From NCBI GenBank assembly GCA_913061215.1, contig CAJXSQ010000007.1:1-33489 (forward strand): DNA of 33,489 nt, given 5' to 3'. The number at the start of each line of letters is the position of its first letter. Position 1 is the stretch's first letter. Below the pieces are notes generated by a model. It did no database searches, was not told the DNA's origin, and saw nothing but the letters and a program-made list of their open reading frames with translations. A program made the translations under genes and the position numbers. Shown here piece after piece: positions 27,931-33,489 of the stretch. This DNA comes from an uncultured Synechococcus sp. (GTDB taxonomy: Bacteria > Cyanobacteriota > Cyanobacteriia > PCC-6307 > Cyanobiaceae).

Positions 27931-29409
27931 TCAGCTCAGCACAGCAGCCTGCTCGGGCGTGAGCCGTCCGGCCGCCAGCAGCGCCTGGGTGATCCGTTCG
28001 ATGTTGAGCACCGCATGCACGCGGTAGCCCAGGCCCTCCAGCCGTTCGCGCGCCCGGCGATCCCGTTGGCCGCCGTGGTCGATGAACACCACCACATCCT
28101 TCACCACCAGCCCGGAACTCTCCAGCTTGGCGATGCCCTCGAGCACGCTGCCGCCGGTGATCAGGATGTCGTCCACCACCACCACCTGATCGCCTTCGTT
28201 GAAGTCGCCTTCGATCAGGCGGCGAGCGCCGTGGGCCTTCACCTCCTTGCGGGGATAGATCAAGGGCTTGTGCATCGAGAGCGACAGCCCTGTGGCCGTG
28301 GGCAGGGAGCCGTAGGGAATGCCGGCAATGCGATCGAACTGCAGCTGCTCCAGCAGGCCGCTGTAGCTGTGCAGCACGCGATGGAACAGGTTCGGGTCGG
28401 AGATGATCTGGCGCAGATCGATGTAGTAGTTGAACACCGCGCCTGATGCCTGCACGTACTCCCCGAACAGCAGGCAGCCGATATCAAACAGATCCACGAT
28501 CAGCTCCGCCAGCGGATCGCTGTCGCCCTCGCCGGTGGGTTCCGGGTCCGCCAGCCACACCGCGCAACTGTCGGCCGCACGCGCCGGCTGTCGCTCCAGC
28601 CAACGCTGCCGCCGGCGATTGATCAGCCCCTTGAGCGCGGCGGCCTGTTCGCTCAGATCGTCCTCCACGAGCAGGTTCTGCGGCAGCGGCAGCAACAGTC
28701 CGTCCGCGGCGTCGTTCAGCCCAGCCTCCAGCAGGCCATCGAGCCGTTCTTCCTCGCTCCAGATGCTCCGCAACATCAACACCCGCTCCGGTGCCGCCCG
28801 GCGCACCTGGGCCAGCACCGCCGGATCGCTGGTGCCCACTTCCAGCAGCAATTGGTCGGGCGTGCCCCAGAGCTGGCTTTCCCGCACGATCTGCAGGAAC
28901 AGCGGATCGGCTTCGCTGGGGTGGTACTGGATGCGTTTGGCCGCCGGGTTGGAGCTGCGGCAGGTGATCACCACCGCTTTGTCGGCATAGAGCAGGAAGG
29001 GAGCAGCGATGTCCTGCCCCGCCAGGGGCGAGAGGCTCACCGCATCCACCCCCAGATCCCGGAACAGGTAGTGCGCCAGGGCGGTGGAGGAATTGAGGTC
29101 GCCGTGCTTGGCGTCGATGATCAGCGGCAGATCGCGCGGCACCAGGTCGCGCACCTCCAGCAGCAGCTCCAGCCCCAGTGGCCCCAGGGCCTGATAGAAG
29201 CCGAGGCTGGCCTTGATTGCACACACGTGCGGGCTGGTGGCCTCCACCACGGCCTTGATCCAGTGGCGGGCCTGGCTGAGGAAGGAGCGGTTGCCCATCC
29301 CATGCCGCAGCGCCCAGCTCTGCAGCATCTCCGGATTGGGATCGAGCCCGGTCACCAGGAGCGACTGGCGCTCGGCGATGGCTTCGGTGAGTTGAACGAA
29401 GAAGCCCAT
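27931..29409 (-). CDS. pyrFE: Bifunctional orotidine-5'-phosphate decarboxylase / orotate phosphoribosyltransferase (PyrF-PyrE fusion)
   Basis: N-terminal OMPDC: LLVTGLDPNPEML..., IIDAKHGDLNSST; C-terminal OPRT: YYIDLRQIISDPNLF..., GIPYGSLPTATGLSL, QVVVVDDILITGGSVLEGI (PRPP-binding motif). Start MGFFVQL at 29409. Confidence 0.95.
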   Translation of the reverse strand: MGFFVQLTEAIAERQSLLVTGLDPNPEMLQSWALRHGMGNRSFLSQARHWIKAVVEATSPHVCAIKASLGFYQALGPLGLELLLEVRDLVPRDLPLIIDAKHGDLNSSTALAHYLFRDLGVDAVSLSPLAGQDIAAPFLLYADKAVVITCRSSNPAAKRIQYHPSEADPLFLQIVRESQLWGTPDQLLLEVGTSDPAVLAQVRRAAPERVLMLRSIWSEEERLDGLLEAGLNDAADGLLLPLPQNLLVEDDLSEQAAALKGLINRRRQRWLERQPARAADSCAVWLADPEPTGEGDSDPLAELIVDLFDIGCLLFGEYVQASGAVFNYYIDLRQIISDPNLFHRVLHSYSGLLEQLQFDRIAGIPYGSLPTATGLSLSMHKPLIYPRKEVKAHGARRLIEGDFNEGDQVVVVDDILITGGSVLEGIAKLESSGLVVKDVVVFIDHGGQRDRRARERLEGLGYRVHAVLNIERITQALLAAGRLTPEQAAVLS

Positions 29410-29491
29410 CCGCCGGACCGCGGCAAGGTTGTTGATAGGAGATTGCCGGCCCCCAACGGCGGCTGCAGACACAGCTCGTAGCAAAAAACAG

Positions 29492-30595
29492 TCAGCCCCG
29501 CGGGCAGTCGCGCGCCATGAGCACGCCGGCCTGCCCCTTGCCGTCGCGGTCGATCGGCTGGGGGTCGAAGTCGTCGTCGCTCACATCAAAGCTGCCGCTG
29601 GAGCAATACAGGCTCAGGGTGCGTTCGGTGTAGGCCCCCTCGGCCCGTCCCTTGCCCTGCTGGGCGGCCATGCCGATGCACTGCTGCTGGCTGCCCCAGA
29701 TGCAGCTGGCGGCGCCGAGCAGTCCGCCCACCAGATTGGTGGCGATCTGCTGGTCGCGTTCAATCTCGAAGCGGCGCACCGCGTAGCGCCGGCGCCCGAG
29801 CAGTTTGTCCTTCTGGGTCTGTCGCAGAGGCCGGCTGAAGGTCTCCTGGGTGTCCACCATCCACGGGCCGAGGCTCTGTCCCGGCGTCAGCTGGCTGGCG
29901 ATCCCGCGGGTGAGGGCCTGAAAGCGATCCTTGGGATAGCCGTGATGCTGGGCGGCCAGTCGCTCGTAGTCGCCCATCTCGAACAGCAGATTCGCCGTCT
30001 GGGTGAAGTCGTCCACGCCGATCGCGCCCTGGCTGAGCATCCAGCCCAGAAACACCCCGGTACGCCAGTCGGCGGCGAGCTCCTCCTGCTTCACCGTGAG
30101 GTTGAAGTTGCTGCGGTAGGGCCCGCGGCCCTGCTCGCGGTTCACGTGGTGACCCCATTCGTGGGCCAGCACCGCCAGGTCCAGCAGCAGCAGATCCTGA
30201 TCGCTCTTGCCGCGGGCACTGCGCACACTCCGGCGCAGATTCAGGGCCATCGCCAGCTCCTTGCTGGAGGGGCAGTAGTAGGCCATCGGGTGTTCAACCC
30301 GCTTCACCCCGCAGCCCTCGGCCTTATCGCCGGCGAAGAGCAGCCTGGGCTGCTCGCGGCTGTTCCAGAAGCGGTTGAGCAGCTTGTGGGCATGGCGCAG
30401 ATAGCGCTCACGCTGCCCTTGGCCCGAGCCGGTCTGTCTGAGCGCCTCCAGTTGCCTGGCCTCCGCTGCGCTGGGAAGCTGCAGCTCTGGCGGTGGGCCC
30501 TGGCCCGGAGCCCAGGGCTCTGCCCAGCCTGAGGGACACAGGAGCAGCCCGGCCAGGAGCACAACGGGCAGGCGCCGGAGCGAACGATGGGGCAT
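29492..30595 (-). CDS. Putative neutral zinc metallopeptidase, exported
   Basis: Signal peptide LRRLPVVLLAGLLLCPSGWA; YYCPSSKELAMAL, LAVLAHEWGHHVN (HExxH), QEELAADWRTGVFLGWML (third Glu ligand), consistent with YpfJ-like Zn_peptidase proteins. Confidence 0.82.
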   Translation of the reverse strand: MPHRSLRRLPVVLLAGLLLCPSGWAEPWAPGQGPPPELQLPSAAEARQLEALRQTGSGQGQRERYLRHAHKLLNRFWNSREQPRLLFAGDKAEGCGVKRVEHPMAYYCPSSKELAMALNLRRSVRSARGKSDQDLLLLDLAVLAHEWGHHVNREQGRGPYRSNFNLTVKQEELAADWRTGVFLGWMLSQGAIGVDDFTQTANLLFEMGDYERLAAQHHGYPKDRFQALTRGIASQLTPGQSLGPWMVDTQETFSRPLRQTQKDKLLGRRRYAVRRFEIERDQQIATNLVGGLLGAASCIWGSQQQCIGMAAQQGKGRAEGAYTERTLSLYCSSGSFDVSDDDFDPQPIDRDGKGQAGVLMARDCPRG

Positions 30596-30622
30596 GGCCT
30601 GGCCGGATCGTTGCTGGGATTT

Positions 30623-31207
30623 CTACTGCGACCGCCGCTGTCGCTGCAGGGCCCAGGCCGCCAGCACCCCGCCGGCAAAACCACTGGCGTGGCCGATCCA
30701 GCTCACCCCCGCCGGGGAGAACAGGGGGATCAGGCTGGGCAACACGCCGCCGTAGGCCACCAGACACACCAGCGACAGCAGCAGCGACAGGGGGCGCTTC
30801 TCCAGCCAGCCGATCAGCAGCAGGTAGCCCAGCAGCCCATACACCACCCCGGAGAGGCCGTGGCTGGCGGTGGGCCAGAACAGCCACACCGGGATCGCCG
30901 TGGCATACACCCCGAGCCACACCGCCAGGTAGTCGCGCCGGCTTTTGGTGAGCACCAGCCAGGAGAGCGGCAGAAACAGCAGGCTGTTGGCCAGCAGATG
31001 GCTGAAGCCGCTGTGGCTGAAGGGAGCGGTGAGCACCCCGATGAAGGGGCCGCGCGGTGTCATCGGCAGATTCCAGCTGCCGCGGAAGAACAGCTGATCG
31101 ATCAGCTCCTGCCCCCAGGGGATCAGCAGAATCAGCGCTGGGATCAGCAGGTTCGTACCCAGTCGCGCCAGGTTGCGATCCAGGCGCTGGCCAAGGCTCT
31201 CCTTCAT
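30623..31207 (-). CDS. Rhomboid family intramembrane serine protease
   Basis: APFSHSGFSHLLANSLLFL (HxxxN), TASHGLSGVVYGLLGYLL (GxSG catalytic Ser), VSWIGHASGFAGGVLAA (catalytic His). Confidence 0.9.
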   Translation of the reverse strand: MKESLGQRLDRNLARLGTNLLIPALILLIPWGQELIDQLFFRGSWNLPMTPRGPFIGVLTAPFSHSGFSHLLANSLLFLPLSWLVLTKSRRDYLAVWLGVYATAIPVWLFWPTASHGLSGVVYGLLGYLLLIGWLEKRPLSLLLSLVCLVAYGGVLPSLIPLFSPAGVSWIGHASGFAGGVLAAWALQRQRRSQ

Positions 31208-31770
31208 CGCTGCGGACTCAGGCGGAAGGCCAGAACGGCGAGGGCCTCATCGGGGAGTCCGAGAAAGCGATCCAACCAGGCTTCGCCACAGGGTTGCACC
31301 AGGGCGGCACCCACCATCAGCCCGGCTTGATCACCCTGCTGCGGGCGACCCTCGCAGCGATGCCGCCGGCTCTCCAGGCTCCCGGTGCTGAGCGTGGTGT
31401 TCACGATCAGATCCGGGGCGCGGTAGCGCACGGCTCCGCCAGCGCGCAGTTCAAAGCGGAACCGCGCCTCAAACTGCAGCTCCACCCTGCCGCTGGCAGG
31501 TTCGATCACGCCCTCCAGCCGCTCGGGTTCGATGCTGATGCTCAGCCCCGGTGGCAGGGGCAGGCCGAGAAAGCGGGTGGTGCGGCTGCAGAGGGCGGGG
31601 ATGCTGGTCTGCGTGGCTGGGAAGCTGAGCGCAACGGCGCTGCCGGCCGCGGGCACGGCTGTGGCATGGGCCACACCGCCGGCGGCGTTGTAGCGGAAGC
31701 GCGGGTAGCGGCCGATCACCAGGGCGCAGCCCGGCAGGGTGGTGAGCCGCCAGCGGTCAGCTTCAGCCAC
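31204..31770 (-). CDS. Conserved cyanobacterial hypothetical protein (DUF1997-like)
   Basis: SIPALCSRTTRFLGLPLPPGLSISIEPERLEGVIEPASGRVELQFEARFRFEL...APDLIVNTTLSTG; GTG at 31770 overlaps the upstream stop (GTGGCTGA), ATG at 31800 also possible. Confidence 0.7.
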   Translation of the reverse strand: MAEADRWRLTTLPGCALVIGRYPRFRYNAAGGVAHATAVPAAGSAVALSFPATQTSIPALCSRTTRFLGLPLPPGLSISIEPERLEGVIEPASGRVELQFEARFRFELRAGGAVRYRAPDLIVNTTLSTGSLESRRHRCEGRPQQGDQAGLMVGAALVQPCGEAWLDRFLGLPDEALAVLAFRLSPQR

Positions 31771-32341
31771 CGCGCAGATCCCGCAAGGCTCCGCGGCCAT
31801 GCAGATCAGCCAGCTCGCTGTAGCCGCCGATCAGTTGGCCATCGATGTGAACCTGCGGCAAGGGACCCGGAGCAGGCTCGATCAGCGCGAAGGGAATGCC
31901 CAGCCCCCGCAACAGACGTTCAGCCCGCCGCGACCACGGGCAGTGTTCGGCGACCGCCAGCTGCACCCGCACCGGCGGCGCCGCGGCGTTGGTTGCCGGC
32001 ACCGGTACCGGCTCCGGCTCGAGGAAGCCCACCAGCAGATCGGCCCCCTTGAGCACATGGCTGCCGTGCTCGAGGTGTCCGCCCCACACCTGGCAGCTTC
32101 CATCGGAAAAGCTCAGATGCAGGTGCACCCCCTGGGGGGTGAGGGTGCCCTGCAGCGTGATGATCTCCAGGTCGCCCTGCAGCACCGTGGGGCCTTGCCG
32201 TCCCGGGCAGGCGAAGCTGGCCTGGCTCATGTTGCCCACCACGCTGAGCACGAAGCCCACGCTGTTCTCGCGCTGCGCAATCGCTTCGAGGCTGCGGCGC
32301 AGATCAGCCCCGGGCTCGAGGTGGAAGGGCTTGGCCCGCAT
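31763..32341 (-). CDS. DUF296/PCC-domain protein fused to a glutaredoxin-like domain
   Basis: N-terminal MRAKPFHLEPGADLRRSLEAIAQRENSVGFVLSVVGNMSQASFACPG...LEIITLQGTLTPQGVHLHLSFSDGSCQVWGGHL (DUF296/PPC); C-terminal VQLAVAEHCPWSRRAERLLRGLGIPFALIEPAPGPLPQVHIDGQLIGGYSELADLHGRGALRDL (glutaredoxin fold, CPWS). Confidence 0.85.
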   Translation of the reverse strand: MRAKPFHLEPGADLRRSLEAIAQRENSVGFVLSVVGNMSQASFACPGRQGPTVLQGDLEIITLQGTLTPQGVHLHLSFSDGSCQVWGGHLEHGSHVLKGADLLVGFLEPEPVPVPATNAAAPPVRVQLAVAEHCPWSRRAERLLRGLGIPFALIEPAPGPLPQVHIDGQLIGGYSELADLHGRGALRDLRGG

Positions 32342-32347
32342 GCGTGG

Positions 32348-32476
32348 TCAGCGCTTCAGCAGCTCAGAGGGTACCCACTGGGCGAGGCGTTGTTCGTGAC
32401 GCACCAGCTGGTAGCGGTTGAAGTCGCTGGGTTGATGGTTGTAGCGGCCCTTCAGCTCATGCAGCTGCTGCCGCAT
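32348..32476 (-). CDS. Small conserved hypothetical protein (42 aa or slightly longer)
   Basis: MRQQLHELKGRYNHQPSDFNRYQLVRHEQRLAQWVPSELLKR; compact protein-like sequence, 6 nt downstream of the PCC-Grx gene start; upstream TTG start at 32506 also possible. Confidence 0.5.
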   Translation of the reverse strand: MRQQLHELKGRYNHQPSDFNRYQLVRHEQRLAQWVPSELLKR

Positions 32477-32534
32477 GGCCAGAAGGACAGGGTTGTTCTC
32501 GTTCAATCGCGATGGCCGGATCCTTGAGAAAAGA

Positions 32535-32777
32535 TTAAGTGTCTGGTGGTCGCTGCGGGCCGTGGGCCGCCTCCCTGGTGCCAGAGCTTCTGAACTCTTC
32601 ACATCGATGGCCGCGGGGTGGCGGCAGCTCCAGGGCAACCACTTCAACGCTGCAGGCCGGGAACAGTTCCCGGGCCGCCAGGTAGGCCTGGGCGTGGCTC
32701 TGGGCGTGCATCTCCATCCGGGTGACACCACCGCCGCCGGTGTGCACCAGCAGTTGACACAGAAACGCCACGCTCAC
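32535..32777 (-). CDS. Small hypothetical protein
   Basis: Contains VTRMEMHAQSHAQAYLAARELFPACSVEVVALE, which looks like a real short domain; the C-terminal tail is low-complexity and less convincing. Confidence 0.45.
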   Translation of the reverse strand: MSVAFLCQLLVHTGGGGVTRMEMHAQSHAQAYLAARELFPACSVEVVALELPPPRGHRCEEFRSSGTREAAHGPQRPPDT

Positions 32778-32797
32778 CCCCTGTAGACACCCATCAG

Positions 32798-32850
32798 GCT
32801 GTCACAGCAGGGGCGACGATGCGGCAAAAGTCGGCCGGTCTTGTCACAAG
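32798..32850. promoter_or_regulatory. Two palindromic TGT-C-ACA elements (GCTGTCACAGC and CTTGTCACAAG) in a divergent intergenic region
   Basis: Directly seen at 32798..32808 and 32840..32850; centres 42 bp apart, upstream of the ATG at 32906. Confidence 0.4.
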
Positions 32851-32905
32851 TCGCTGCTACGGAGCTGACAGGCCCGGGCTCGGCATCTATGTATTGGGGG
32901 TCAGG

Positions 32906-33489
32906 ATGTCAATCCCAATGTTGAAGCTGCTCGCCGGTCTGGCCGGTGCAAGCGTCGTTCTTGCCGGCGCCGCTCAGGCCATCCCCCTCACCGCCCGCAC
33001 CGTCTGCGTGAACTGCGTCGGCCCCCGTTCCGACGTGCTCAACCCCCTCGACGGCACCAACGACACCCCGGTTCCCGGCGGTCTGGTGCGTCGTTCCGGC
33101 TACACCTACGACGAGCTGGAAGCCGGCCTGTCCAAGAACTACTCCGTGGATGTGGTCGCCGTTGCCGACTTCCTCTACAGCGACAAAGGCGTGCAGTTCC
33201 TCAAGGACAGCATCGGCCAGAACAACTACACCCCCTACTACAGCCAGCAGAACGCCCTGCAGGCCGTGCGCAGCGCCATCATCCTCGATTCCGTGGATGG
33301 CAAGCTCTCCGGCTTCGGCATGATGAACCTGCTGCCCGTGGATGAGCGCCTCCAGGGCGCCATGAACGTCTGCAACGTGGACGCCAGCAACACCGAGCGC
33401 AAGACCTCCCTGCTCAGCTGGTACGTGAACACCCCCGCCTGCATCGCCGCCTACACCCAGGTGACCCAGTCGGCTCCCGCCGCTGCTCC
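32906..33489 (+). CDS. Exported protein with DUF1400-like domain (partial, runs off the window)
   Basis: MSIPMLKLLAGLAGASVVLAGAAQAIPLTARTVCVNCVGPRSD...SGYTYDELEAGLSKNYSVDVVAVADFLYSDKGVQFLKDSIGQNNYTPYYSQQNALQAVRSAIILDSVDGKLSGFGMMNLLPVDERLQGAM...; signal peptide, similar in layout to DUF1400 N-terminal domains of cyanobacterial alpha/beta hydrolases. Open to the end of the window. Confidence 0.75.
   Translation, partial: MSIPMLKLLAGLAGASVVLAGAAQAIPLTARTVCVNCVGPRSDVLNPLDGTNDTPVPGGLVRRSGYTYDELEAGLSKNYSVDVVAVADFLYSDKGVQFLKDSIGQNNYTPYYSQQNALQAVRSAIILDSVDGKLSGFGMMNLLPVDERLQGAMNVCNVDASNTERKTSLLSWYVNTPACIAAYTQVTQSAPAAA

Overview
The window is a dense, GC-rich chromosomal segment whose gene content (petN, psaK, thf1/psb29, ycf19/YggT, DUF1830, DUF2499/DUF3593, DUF2256, fused PyrF-PyrE) points to an alpha-cyanobacterium of the Synechococcus/Cyanobium type. 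Most of it is core housekeeping: recQ, purK, clpS, clpP, ftsH, pyk, scpB, ilvA, dxs, a pyrF-pyrE fusion and several ABC transporter components. I saw no rRNA, tRNA, CRISPR array, transposase or phage genes. Many of the longest ORFs in the supplied track are antisense artefacts of high GC and codon bias. The main discovery candidate is an 81-aa Nif11-type leader peptide gene (4366..4611). It ends in a double-glycine motif followed by a short Ser/Thr/Cys core (GIWSMDCTGGHWGPC), i.e. a prochlorosin-like lanthipeptide precursor with no modification enzyme in the window. Other items worth a look: a DUF296/PCC-like domain fused to a glutaredoxin-like domain with a CPWS active site; two TGTCACA-core palindromes exactly 42 bp apart upstream of the last gene; an unnamed 62-aa single-TM protein between petN and cofH; a translationally coupled pair of small membrane proteins (DUF2499/DUF3593); and two small genes (DUF2256 protein, petN) not listed as separate ORFs in the track.
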